Source: JALYNX01 sp963780755 (GTDB lineage: Bacteria; Actinomycetota; Acidimicrobiia; Spongiisociales; ZC4RG35). From it: DNA of 64,000 nt. Below, piece by piece: positions 1 through 7,869 of the stretch (position 1 is its first letter; every line of letters begins with the position of its first letter). The stretch covers positions 620,001 to 684,000 of the forward strand of contig CAWACX010000001.1 in NCBI GenBank assembly GCA_963780755.1, in the 5' to 3' direction. The notes beneath the pieces were generated by a model, which had not been told where the DNA came from, did no database searches, and worked only from the letters and a program-made list of their open reading frames with translations. The position numbers and the translations under genes are program-made.

Positions 1-201
1 GGCCTCCTCTTCGGGGGCACCGGCTTCTTCCTCAAGCAACTGCTCGGCCTAGCCGCGGTCATCGTCTACAGCTTCGTGGCCTCCTACTTGCTGGCCCGAT
101 TGACCAAGGCGATAACCGGGCTCCGGGTCGACGAGAAAGCGGAGATCGACGGTCTCGACATCTCCCTCCACGAAGAACGCGCCTACGTTTCGGCGGAGTG
201 A
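1..201 (+). CDS. amtB: Ammonium transporter, C-terminal end (partial)
   Basis: The first 66 codons are open in frame 1 and end at a TGA. The product has a last membrane helix (about residues 10-35, LGLAAVIVYSFVASYLLARL) followed by a short charged tail ending AYVSAE. This is how Amt/MEP ammonium channels end: helix 11, then a cytoplasmic tail that meets the PII protein. The PII gene follows after 9 bases, which is the classic amtB-glnK pair, so the call rests on both the tail and the neighbour. The 5' part lies outside the window. Confidence 0.8.
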   Translation, partial: GLLFGGTGFFLKQLLGLAAVIVYSFVASYLLARLTKAITGLRVDEKAEIDGLDISLHEERAYVSAE

Positions 202-210
202 GGAAGGAAC

Positions 211-549
211 ATGAAACTCATCATCGCTTATATCAAGCCGTTCAAACTGGATGAGGTGAAGGCCAGCCTGCGGGGCATAGGCGTCACCGGGATGTCGGTC
301 GGCGAGGTCAGAGGGTTCGGGAGGCAGTCAGGGCAGACCGAGGTCTACCGTGGCGCCGAGTACCAGGTGGACTTCGTCCCCAAGACCAGGATCGAGGTGG
401 CAGTGGACGACGACGCCGCTCCCAGGGCGGTTGAAGCAATCGAATCCGCATCGCGCACCGGCGAGATCGGGGACGGCAAGATCCTCGTGTTGGGCATCGA
501 GGAGGTCGTCAGGATCAGGACCGGTGAACGGGGGGCAGACGCTTTGTGA
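211..549 (+). CDS. glnK: Nitrogen regulatory protein PII (GlnK/GlnB)
   Basis: The 112-residue product is full length for PII, the trimeric sensor of 2-oxoglutarate, ATP/ADP and glutamine that gates AmtB and controls nitrogen enzymes. It starts MKLIIAYIKPFKLDEVK, has the T-loop YRGAEYQVDF with the modifiable Tyr51 in place, and carries the nucleotide-binding segment TGEIGDGKI and RIRTGE near the C-terminus. An AGGAAGGA ribosome site lies just before the ATG. It sits between amtB and glnD, whose product modifies PII, and its stop overlaps the glnD GTG by 4 bases. GlnK fits better than GlnB because of amtB linkage. Confidence 0.96.
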   Translation: MKLIIAYIKPFKLDEVKASLRGIGVTGMSVGEVRGFGRQSGQTEVYRGAEYQVDFVPKTRIEVAVDDDAAPRAVEAIESASRTGEIGDGKILVLGIEEVVRIRTGERGADAL

Positions 550-2871
550 CGGCTACGGATCGTCTTCGGGAGCTCAGGGCAGACTGGTCGGCGCCCCGGG
601 CTCCTGACGATCCTGCGACGCTTCCCGCGCAACTCACTGCAGCCATCGACGCGCTGATCCTGGAGATCGTCCGGGGTCGGAACACCAGCGGTTGGGCGGT
701 GGTGGCAGTCGGTGGCTACGGGCGATCGGAGATGTGCCTCCAGTCCGACATCGATGTGATGCTGTTGGGAGATGTGCCCGCCGATGCGGTGCGCCAGGTG
801 TTGTACCCGCTGTGGGACACCGGGGTGAAGGTCGGGCATTCGGTGCGCACCGTCAAGGAAGCGGTGACCGCAGCGACCGAGAACATAGAGACGCTGTGCT
901 CGCTGCTCACCACCCGGGTCATCACTGGCGACCCGGAGCCACTCTCCGAGTTGGAACGACAGCTCGTCGCCCTGGTGCGACGGCTGCGGTCTCTGCCCGA
1001 TTCGCTGGCTGCAGAGGAACGCGCGGTGCGGGCCCGTGAGCCCTTCTTCCTCCAGGAAACGGACGTCAAGATCGGCAGGGGTGGGCTGCGCTCTATCCAT
1101 CGAGATGACTGGATGCGGATCAGGGCGGAGATGCTCGGTGCTTCGACCGCCGGGGAGGTGTTGAGCGAGGAGCGGGCCACTTTGCTCTCGGTGCGCAATG
1201 CCCTCCACGCGACCCAGGGCCGGGGTGTCGAGAAGTTGGCGGTAGAGCTACGGAGGACCGTCGGCAATTGGCTCGGCGAAGACCCGTATGACACCTGCGC
1301 CCGGCTGTATCGGGCAACGCGCGCCGTGGACGACCATCTGTTGGCGAGATGGCCTGTGGGAAAGGTGCCCGATCACGATCCGGTGGCCCGGGCCGGGAGG
1401 AGACTGGTCTCGGCGGTCCGCCTTCGCCGCCAGGCTGCAGCCGACGACACGACAACCCCACTTCCGGGGGCGATCCGCCACATCGGCCACCCGGGCCAGG
1501 TGTCGGACCTCGGCAAGCACTCAGGGAATCCCTGGACATCGAGTGACCGGGCCGCGCTCGTCGAGTTGCTGGCAGGTGGAGCCGAAGGCTGGGCTGCTTT
1601 CAGGCGCCTCGACACCTGGGGACGCGCAGTGATCCCGGAGATGGCCATGGTGGAATCCCTTCCCCAGACCGCGGTGTTCCATAGTCATCCGGTCGACTCC
1701 CACCTGTGGCGCACCGTCGACGAAGTTGTCGTATCTGACCGGGGGCGCGCATGAGTGGTGCGCCGCTCAGGCCGACGACCTGGGCTCGATCGACGAGCTC
1801 CTGCTCGCGGCGTGGCTACACGACATCGGCAAGGGGAGGGGTGGCGACCACTCCAAGGTTGGATCGTCACTTGCCCAGGGAATCCTCAGCAGGTTCGGAT
1901 ACAACCCGCAGACGGTGGACCTGGTGAGGCGCGCCGTTGCCCACCATCTCCTGTTGCCGAACGTGGCCACCCGTCAGGACCTCGACGATCCCGACGTCAT
2001 CCGATCGACCGCTGCCACCGTGGATGATCCCGAGTTGCTGTCGCTTCTGGCGGTCCTCTCGGTTGCGGATGCCAGGGCCACCGGGCCGGCGGTGTGGTCG
2101 GACTGGAGCGAGAGCCTGCTCAGGACATTGGTGGCCAGAGTTGGGGATGAGCTGAGGGGAACTTCCTACGGGAGCGAGGACACCGAGCTGGCGCCGGCGT
2201 TGACAGAGCACGTGTCGGCGATGCCTGCCGGCTATCTGCGGCGCTTCGGAGAGGACATGGCGCGACGGCACCTGGCCCTGGCCACACCGTCGCCCTCCGA
2301 TGGGGAGGTGCGGCTCGAGGTGTCCGGTGATGCCGGGATTCCGACGGTGGTGGCAGTGGCCCGGGACCGCCCCGGCTTTCTGGCGACGGTCTCCGGGGTT
2401 TTCGCCCTTCACGGGCTGAACGTCCTCGAAGCGCGAATCGCCACTCGCTCCGATGGGATCGCCATCGACACCTTCCGGGTCGAAGACGCACTTGGCGAGA
2501 TGAGGGTCGAGCCCGCCGATTGGGATCGAGTTCGGGCAGATCTCCAAGAAGCGGTCGATGGGGCAGTGGACCTGGCGTCCCGGCTTGCCGCCAAGGCATC
2601 CGCCTATTCCCAGGCTCCCGTGGAGTCACGGGTGACGTCCGAAGTCGAAGCCGGGACCTGGCGATTCACGATCCGTGGCCCGGACCGGGTCGGCCTGCTC
2701 CACGACCTGGCGCGTGAACTGACGGAATCCGGCGTGGAAATCGTGATGGCCAAGGTGACGACGAGAGGCCAGGAGGTGATGGACGTGTTCTCGGTGACGC
2801 CGGGACCGGTGCCAGTCGATTCGCTGGCAGATCGCCTCCTCGAAGTGATGCGAAGGATGCCCCGGGAATAA
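546..2871 (+). CDS. glnD: PII uridylyl/adenylyltransferase GlnD, frame broken once
   Basis: GlnD modifies and demodifies PII in response to glutamine. The N-terminal part (from GTG 546) has the nucleotidyltransferase motif GGYGR (residues 56-60) followed by SDID (67-70). The HD hydrolase domain begins in this frame at HSHPVDSHLW and continues in another frame as AAWLHDIGKGRGGDHS. Two ACT domains follow (VVAVARDRPGFLATVS and TIRGPDRVGLLHDLA). The frame changes by one base between about 1720 and 1754, where one extra base is present. The total span is 3n+1, so one deleted base would restore a protein of about 775 residues. Start and stop of the pair overlap in a way that could mimic two genes, but the HD domain is split, so I treat it as one gene with a sequencing error or recent mutation. 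Confidence 0.9.
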
Positions 2872-2873
2872 GT

Positions 2874-2919
2874 GAAGCCCCAACAACTCCGAACCGAAGT
2901 TCTGAGCCGTCGGGGCTTC
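2874..2919. terminator. Hairpin after glnD, between convergent genes
   Basis: GAAGCCCC at 2874-2881 is complementary to GGGGCTTC at 2912-2919. It lies 3 bases after the glnD stop and before the end of the convergent ferritin-like gene. There is no strong T-run, so its role as a terminator is inferred from position. The same 8-base stem recurs at 5598-5635. Confidence 0.5.
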
Positions 2920-3023
2920 GTGAAGAACTATACCCGGTCGCCGGGGCCGTCAAACTCCAGGGCCGATATTTCTTAGGGCAAATTTCGCGAGTTTTTCGTG
3001 GCCTGATCGGCTACTCGATGTGT

Positions 3024-3620
3024 CTAGAGCATCTCTTCCCGGGACTGCTCGGCCCGTGAAGCGCCGATGGCGGTCACCACCTTCTTCTCTTCCTCGGGCG
3101 GCGGCAGGACCGCCGGCATCCCCAGCGACTCGATCCAGAGCTCCCGGCACCAGCCCATCGTGTGATAGAGGTGCATGTCCTCTTCTTCCTCGACCTGCTC
3201 GTACGCATCGGTCAGGACCTTTTTCATGTCCCCGGTGGCCTTTTCTGCGACCTTGCCGATCAGCTCCCAATTGGCGTGGTCCTTGGTCTCCGCATCGACC
3301 ACGCATTCTGCGGCGACCAGTTGGGCGCCGATGCGGTCTCCAGCACTCTTTGCCATCTTCATCGCCTGGACGAGAGCCTCGCCCTTGCTTCGCACCACCC
3401 CGCGGCCGGGTGTCTCCGTGGACTGATCCAACCCGAGCTGATCGAAAACGTCCTTGACGATTCGAACGTGGTTCTCGGTCTCGGCGAGGTACTTCTCCCA
3501 TTCCTTGTGAAGATCCTCGTTCACCGCACACTCCAAAGCGGTTCGATACACCTGGACTCCACCGAGCTCGGTTTCGAGCGCCTGATACAGCAGCTCTTCG
3601 ACCTGCTTGTCCTCCAACAT
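3024..3620 (-). CDS. Ferritin-like four-helix protein
   Basis: The product is 198 residues starting MLEDKQVEELLYQALETE. The ATG is preceded by AAAGGAGGCA, an excellent ribosome site; longer in-frame starts lack one. Glu/His pairs typical of di-iron four-helix bundles are visible (ALETELGG, ETENH, ECVVDAETKDH). It resembles the broad ferritin/rubrerythrin-like superfamily, but I cannot name a subfamily. A role in iron storage or peroxide handling would be a guess. The C-terminus is rich in Glu and Lys. It stands alone between glnD and a divergent pair of accessory genes, with no encapsulin shell gene in the window. Confidence 0.75.
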   Translation of the reverse strand: MLEDKQVEELLYQALETELGGVQVYRTALECAVNEDLHKEWEKYLAETENHVRIVKDVFDQLGLDQSTETPGRGVVRSKGEALVQAMKMAKSAGDRIGAQLVAAECVVDAETKDHANWELIGKVAEKATGDMKKVLTDAYEQVEEEEDMHLYHTMGWCRELWIESLGMPAVLPPPEEEKKVVTAIGASRAEQSREEML

Positions 3621-3697
3621 TGCCTCCTTTGGTCTGGCGCCGCTGAATACCCGCGCAATCGAGACATAACCGACGAACCTTCCGGTTTCGCCGCCAG

Positions 3698-4024
3698 TCA
3701 GTGGTTGAGAAGCCGGGCTGGAGCCTTGTGCTCCCAAGCATCGGCGAGCAGATCCGAGAGAAGCTTGCGGTCTATTCCCGAGAGCGTGATCCCGACCGCA
3801 GCCAGGCGTTTTCCCCACCACACGCTCTCGCACGAACCAGGGGCGCTCTCGACCGCGGTCAGGATTCCTGTTTCGTCGAGCATCACGTTCATCCGATCCT
3901 CGTTCCACAACGTCGCAAAGATCTTGCCGTCGACGCGGAACGACGGTCGCCCGTGATGATCGAGCTCGATGGCCTCGGGTAGCGACAACGCGAGGGATCG
4001 AGCTTCGTCGACGGAGACGGCCAC
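3698..4024 (-). CDS. MmcQ/YjbR family protein
   Basis: The 108-residue product fits the small MmcQ/YjbR (DUF419) fold. It begins with a SVDEARSLALSLPEA helix, has the HHGRPSFRVDGKIFATLW core strands typical of the family, and ends with the WWGKRLAAVGI...LLSDLLADAW part that forms the C-terminal helices. Members bind DNA or small ligands but have no assigned biochemical role. It lies upstream of the ferritin-like gene on the same strand with 77 bases between, so co-transcription is possible. Confidence 0.85.
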   Translation of the reverse strand: MAVSVDEARSLALSLPEAIELDHHGRPSFRVDGKIFATLWNEDRMNVMLDETGILTAVESAPGSCESVWWGKRLAAVGITLSGIDRKLLSDLLADAWEHKAPARLLNH

Positions 4025-4216
4025 TTCCAGAGGCTATCGGCGGCGCGTTCCTCCGCAGCACGAGTCGGTAGGTTCAGCCTTCGGAGGTGGCCGATCCCGC
4101 CGTTCCCCAAGCCCGCATTCAAGTACAGCTACAACCTGCCAGCTCAACTCAAGGCCCTCAGGCGCTGGCGGGACCACCAGCCAGGGCGAAGCATCCCGGG
4201 AAAGACACCTGACACG

Positions 4217-5059
4217 ATGCTCCTGGCCAGTTGGAACATCGCCAACCTCGGTGTTCAACAGAGACGAACTCAGGACTACCGATTGATCGCAGAGCTCATT
4301 TCCTGGTTCGACCTGACGGCAATCCAGGAGGTCAACGACAACGTCAACGGTCTGCGACAGGTTCTCTCCCATCTCCCCGCCGTCTACCGGGCCGTGTTCT
4401 CAGACAAGGCGGGCAACGACGAACGGTTGGCGTTTGTATATGACTCCACCAAGATCGAGCTGTTGGAGCAGATAGGCGAGGTCGCCATCCCTCCGGCCGA
4501 TCTTCGCTTCATCAATCTTCCTGGCAACGGCGCGACATTTCAGGGGTTTGACAGGACGCCCTATCTGGCTTCCTTTCGGACCGGAGGTCTCGAGATGGTG
4601 CTGGTCAACAACCACATCTTCTTCGGCTCTGATGACGATCAGTTGGACATGGACCGCCGAGCGCTGGAGACATTTGCCGTGGCAAGGTGGGCCGACCTCA
4701 CTCGACAGAGTGCCTACTCCTACAGCCCGCACATCGTCGTGGTCGGTGACTTCAACCTCCCGATGATGGATTGGGATGATCCGATCTATGCGGCGCTGGG
4801 CAGCCGAGGGTTGTACATCGTTCCCCACTCGACCCAAATTGGCACCAATCTCCGGGGGGACAAGCACTACGACCAGATCGCCTTCTTCCCCGGTCTGACC
4901 GGATCCGTGCAGAAAGCCGCCGGCGTGTTCGACTTCGACGGAGCAGTGTTTCGGCAGCTATGGGAGAGCCGCCCGGCGAACGACCACGCTGATTTCTTCG
5001 CCTTCGTTAAGTACTACCTGTCCGACCATCGCATCATGTGGTCTCAGTTCGAGATCTGA
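4217..5059 (+). CDS. Endonuclease/exonuclease/phosphatase family protein
   Basis: The product from ATG 4217 is 280 residues of the EEP (DNase I-like) fold. Catalytic elements are seen as ASWNIANLG (Asn), TAIQEV (metal-binding Glu), VVVGDFNLP (Asp/Asn) and SDHRIMW (His near the C-terminus). Substrate cannot be told; the family includes nucleases and phosphodiesterases. The same frame stays open upstream and encodes a convincing N-terminal extension (IPPFPKPAFKYSYN...) from about 4094. That stretch has no ATG, GTG or TTG. A GGAGG at 4083-4087 sits 6 bases before an ATC codon at 4094, so the true start may be there or a base may be wrong. Confidence 0.87.
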   Translation: MLLASWNIANLGVQQRRTQDYRLIAELISWFDLTAIQEVNDNVNGLRQVLSHLPAVYRAVFSDKAGNDERLAFVYDSTKIELLEQIGEVAIPPADLRFINLPGNGATFQGFDRTPYLASFRTGGLEMVLVNNHIFFGSDDDQLDMDRRALETFAVARWADLTRQSAYSYSPHIVVVGDFNLPMMDWDDPIYAALGSRGLYIVPHSTQIGTNLRGDKHYDQIAFFPGLTGSVQKAAGVFDFDGAVFRQLWESRPANDHADFFAFVKYYLSDHRIMWSQFEI

Positions 5060-5082
5060 GTAGCTGCGCCGTCTCTAGAGAG

Positions 5083-5123
5083 TCGAGCTGGCGGGATTTG
5101 AACCCACGACCCCTCTTGGCTCC
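5083..5123 (-). pseudogene. 3' half of a tRNA-Pro (remnant)
   Basis: Read on the minus strand, this stretch matches the 3' half of the intact tRNA-Pro at 6370-6443: the end of the anticodon arm (GCCAAG), variable loop, a T-arm with the TTCAAAT loop, and the 3' acceptor strand ending CAGCTCGA. No matching 5' half (acceptor strand plus D-arm) lies next to it. The T-stem still pairs, but several positions differ from the intact gene. This is the kind of remnant left by integration into a tRNA gene. Confidence 0.65.
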
Positions 5124-5145
5124 GGGGTTCTCGAGCCACTGAGAC

Positions 5146-5358
5146 CTAATCCGTCCCGACGACACTTTCGATCGCGTCCCACTCGACGAGAAACGGCACT
5201 CCCGTCTCAGGGCTGGCGAACGTCAACGGTGTGTCGATCCAGGGCGGATCGGACTGCGGCCACACCAGTCCAGCCTCGCCCCCATAGACGCCGACCCGTT
5301 CCTTGCCTTGCGTCACGATCCGGTACCGCTTGCCGGGTTGAAACTCCACCTGTGCCAC
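5146..5358 (-). CDS. Hypothetical protein, 70 residues
   Basis: A short GTG-started frame encodes MAQVEFQPGKRYRIVTQGKE and ends ESVVGTD. Composition and strand-like pattern (KRYRIVTQ, RVGVYGG) look like a real small beta protein, but I recognise no family. A weak purine stretch (GGTAGGG) lies 8-14 bases upstream. It ends 23 bases before the half-tRNA remnant on the same strand, so it may be cargo of whatever integrated there. Confidence 0.45.
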   Translation of the reverse strand: MAQVEFQPGKRYRIVTQGKERVGVYGGEAGLVWPQSDPPWIDTPLTFASPETGVPFLVEWDAIESVVGTD

Positions 5359-5471
5359 GTTCCCGACCCTACCTTTTAACCGATAGGTACTCCCAGCTGT
5401 GTCTCCCCTTCTTCGTGTAGGTTCGGCTGCATCAGATGCGACCCGGAGTGGCCGCTCAGGAAGGAGCCGCC

Positions 5472-5546
5472 ATGGGACGTGGTGGAATCATTTGGACGGT
5501 CGTGGGCATTCTGCTCATCATCGCCCTCCTCATCTACATCCTCTGA
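5472..5546 (+). CDS. 24-residue single-helix membrane peptide
   Basis: The frame ATG 5472 to TGA 5546 encodes MGRGGIIWTVVGILLIIALL then IYIL. It has an AAGGAG ribosome site with good spacing. The peptide is a Gly/Arg start followed by one hydrophobic helix reaching the C-terminus. Short peptides of this type (MGRGG followed by a hydrophobic stretch) are, to my knowledge, common in actinobacteria, with unknown role. The hairpin at 5598 would end its transcript. Confidence 0.65.
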   Translation: MGRGGIIWTVVGILLIIALLIYIL

Positions 5547-5597
5547 GAACCCGCCTGTGGCTTCGATTTTGGGTCCGATGCCACACCTAACAACGAT

Positions 5598-5635
5598 CGA
5601 AGCCCCCAGTAATCGAATCATTGCCCGGGGCTTCG
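5598..5635. terminator. Hairpin terminator candidate
   Basis: CGAAGCCCC (5598-5606) pairs with GGGGCTTCG (5627-5635), a 9-bp GC-rich stem with a 20-base loop. It lies 51 bases after the small membrane peptide on the plus strand and directly after the possible gene at 5641-5856 on the minus strand, so it may serve both. The stem core is the same as in the hairpin at 2874-2919. Confidence 0.5.
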
Positions 5636-5640
5636 GTCTG

Positions 5641-5856
5641 TCACAGGTAATCGGGGAGGATTCCCTTCGGCAGCGGACGGGCATGACGGTGTCCGGTCCC
5701 GGAGAGCTCGCCGGACTCCATCACCCAGCCCCACGCTCGAGCCTGAACCCATTCAGGCGTACGACGCAGTCGAACTGGATCCTCGTCAGTAAGCGGCCAC
5801 CTGGTGAGATGGTGGAGGAGAACCGCCATTCGGTCTGAGATCTCAACGCAGGACAT
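5641..5856 (-). CDS. Possible small protein, 71 residues
   Basis: An open frame gives MSCVEISDRMAVLLHHLTRW, then PEWVQARAWGWVMES, ending ILPDYL. It has no recognised domain and a poor ribosome site. Support is only the balanced residue composition and the hairpin placed just after its stop. It could equally be a chance frame in a decayed region. Confidence 0.3.
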   Translation of the reverse strand: MSCVEISDRMAVLLHHLTRWPLTDEDPVRLRRTPEWVQARAWGWVMESGELSGTGHRHARPLPKGILPDYL

Positions 5857-6369
5857 TGGGCGAGTGTGTCGGCGGCCAGTGACAGATCCTCTACAGGCCG
5901 TACGCCCTACTCCTCAATCCCACACCGACGCCCAGGGCCGCGTAATCAACGACAATCTGGTATCTGAAAGCCTGGACATGTGGCTTCGGCTGCTGAGGGC
6001 CGGTGACACATGGTCCTCAGCGGCCGAGAGCCCAGACATAAGCCACCTTGCCAGCCGGCGGTAGAGGAGGAGTCAGGTGGACTGTCCGACTATGACCACG
6101 GGTCGATAAACGGTTGGAACGAAGCCCTCCACGCGGTCAGGGATTGTGCAGCCGACAGTGAGCCGGGGGAGTTTCCCGATTGTGTCGCCGGTAAGGGCGC
6201 TTCAGGCAATCTCAATGCCGGATCGAGCAGCGAGATCCGCGATGAGTTCATTGACGAGGGCAGGTCGATCGAACTCGCGTTCTTCGCGTACAACCAACGT
6301 TAGTGGGCGAATGGTGGACGCGTACTTGATACTCGCGTATCAAGTTGTGCGTTTCTGCAGGTCACAGAG
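5857..6369. other. No convincing gene; possibly decayed DNA
   Basis: About 510 bases between the possible gene at 5641-5856 and tRNA-Pro. Open frames on both strands (for example 6010-6303 plus and 6090-6293 minus) overlap each other and show no recognisable protein. The stretch lies between the 3' half-tRNA remnant and the intact tRNA, as expected for the eroded inside of an old integrated element. I see no integrase fragment. Confidence 0.4.
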
Positions 6370-6443
6370 TCGGGCTGACAGGATTTGAACCTGCGACCCC
6401 TTGGCCCCCAGCCAAGTGCGCTACCAAACTGCGCCACAGCCCG
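6370..6443 (-). tRNA. tRNA-Pro (GGG anticodon)
   Basis: A full cloverleaf can be drawn on the minus strand: acceptor CGGGCTG paired with CAGCCCG, D-arm GCGC...GCGC, anticodon arm CTTGG-CTGGGGG-CCAAG with anticodon GGG, variable loop, T-arm GCAGG-TTCAAAT-CCTGT and discriminator A. The CCA end is not encoded. Half-copies of this gene lie about 1.3 kb away on each side. Confidence 0.97.
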
Positions 6444-6591
6444 TTTACCTAATGGGTACCTCTCAGAATACCTGGTCGGTCCAATCGGCCCCCGAAGGGT
6501 ACCGCTCCGCCTCGAGATACCCGATCCTGCATCTAGTGCGTGCCCAACGTGTCCTGAAACTCGTGGGCATGGTTCTGCCTAGGGTGCCGAT

Positions 6592-7728
6592 ATGGCCCTT
6601 ACCGTCGGCCAGCTCAATCGGGCAACCCTGGCCAGGCAGATGCTCCTTGGTCGGGAGTCGATCGCTGTGCCCGAGGCCGTTGGTCGGCTCGTTGGACTGC
6701 AGGCTCAGGAGCCTGCTTCTCCATACATAGCCCTCTGGAATCGGCTAGCCGGGTTCGACGGGAAGGACCTCGACGCGGCCTTCTCCAGTCGATCCGTCGT
6801 GAAGTCCACCAATATCCGGATCACCCTCCATGCTGTGGAGGCAGGGGACTATCCGCCGTTTCATGAGGCGATGCAGACCAGCCTTCGCGGATCGCGCCTC
6901 AATGATCGACGCTTCAAGGCGAGCGGCCTCACAATCCCCGAGGCGGATGGCCTGGTTCCAGAACTGGTGGATTTCACTTCCGTCCCGAGAACCCCGTCCG
7001 AGATCGAGGCGATGCTTGGTGAGCGCCTCGGCGCCCCGGCCCATCGCGGTATCTGGTGGGCGCTGCGGACCTATGCCCCGCTCCATCACTCACCCACCGG
7101 TGGGCCCTGGTCGTTCCGCCCCAAGACCTCGTTCCAAGGGGCCGCCTACGAGCCGATCGATCACGAACTCGCCGTCCAGCATCTGCTCCGGCGCTATCTC
7201 GCCGGCTTCGGGCCGGCGACTCCTCAGGACTTCGCCATGTTCGCCCTGCTTCGACAACCCACCGTTGGCCCGGCATTTGCGGCACTCAGAGGCGAGTTGG
7301 TCACTCACGAGGGGCCAGGGGGATCGACGATGTATGACTTGCCCGACGGGCCGATCCCAAGCGAGGAGATGCCGGCACCGCCCCGATTGATGGCGATGTG
7401 GGACAACACCCTCCTCGCGTATGTCGACCGGAGCCGTGTCGTGCCTGCGGAATACCGCCAACTGGTGATGCGCAGGAACGGCGACGTCCTTCCGACGCTT
7501 CTGGTCGATGGGTTCGTTGCCGGGGTGTGGCGTCCGGTCGATGCCGGGATCGAGGTCTCTGGTTTCCACGCTGTCTCGGAGGATGTGTGGCAGGACCTCG
7601 AGGGGGAGGCCGATGACCTGATCCGCTTTCTCGCGAATCGGGAGCGCTTTGTCTATCGCCGCTACGCCCGATGGTGGGCCGACCTCCCGGTGGTCGAAAG
7701 GCGCATCCTCGGGGCCTGGCCCGGCTAG
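6592..7728 (+). CDS. Winged-helix DNA-binding domain protein (HTH_42 type)
   Basis: The 378-residue product starts MALTVGQLNRATLARQMLL and contains the hallmarks of the HTH_42 winged-helix family: RLVGLQAQEPASPYIALWNR, the STNIRITLHAV strand, and a C-terminal RYARWWADLP region. Related proteins include DNA glycosylases that unhook interstrand crosslinks (AlkX/YcaQ group), but I cannot place this one within the family. It lies between the intact tRNA-Pro and a 5' half-tRNA-Pro, so it may be a passenger of an integration event. Its codon use does not look foreign by eye. Confidence 0.85.
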   Translation: MALTVGQLNRATLARQMLLGRESIAVPEAVGRLVGLQAQEPASPYIALWNRLAGFDGKDLDAAFSSRSVVKSTNIRITLHAVEAGDYPPFHEAMQTSLRGSRLNDRRFKASGLTIPEADGLVPELVDFTSVPRTPSEIEAMLGERLGAPAHRGIWWALRTYAPLHHSPTGGPWSFRPKTSFQGAAYEPIDHELAVQHLLRRYLAGFGPATPQDFAMFALLRQPTVGPAFAALRGELVTHEGPGGSTMYDLPDGPIPSEEMPAPPRLMAMWDNTLLAYVDRSRVVPAEYRQLVMRRNGDVLPTLLVDGFVAGVWRPVDAGIEVSGFHAVSEDVWQDLEGEADDLIRFLANRERFVYRRYARWWADLPVVERRILGAWPG

Positions 7729-7742
7729 GTGGTCGACTAACC

Positions 7743-7787
7743 ACTTGCCCCCCGGCCAAGTGCGCTGCCAGGACGCGCCACAGCCCG
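7743..7787 (-). pseudogene. 5' half of a tRNA-Pro (remnant)
   Basis: On the minus strand this reads acceptor CGGGCTG, TG, a D-arm with GCGC/GCGC, A, and an anticodon arm CTTGG-loop-GCAAG, closely matching the intact tRNA-Pro at 6370-6443. Similarity stops right after the anticodon arm: there is no T-arm or 3' acceptor strand. Position 33 in the loop is C instead of the invariant T. With the 3' half at 5083-5123 it gives two complementary remnants, both broken at the anticodon arm. Confidence 0.7.
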
Positions 7788-7869
7788 GAAATCGCATGGC
7801 AATCGCTCGCGGTGATCAACCATCAAGACCCCGCTGCCGTCTGCCGATTCTCCTCTTGGGAGGTAGCAG

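Noticed and set aside
345..1208. 287-codon minus-strand frame over glnK/glnD
   Set aside because: GlnK and GlnD motifs are on the plus strand; this frame has no recognisable content.
1720..1754. Programmed frameshift in glnD
   Set aside because: No slippery site or downstream structure is evident, and many other genes carry similar one-base breaks, so an indel error is simpler.
3024..3620. Encapsulin cargo ferritin
   Set aside because: No encapsulin shell gene nearby and no cargo-loading peptide recognised at the C-terminus.
5083..5160. A complete second tRNA
   Set aside because: Only the T-arm and 3' half are present; no 5' acceptor strand or D-arm can be paired.
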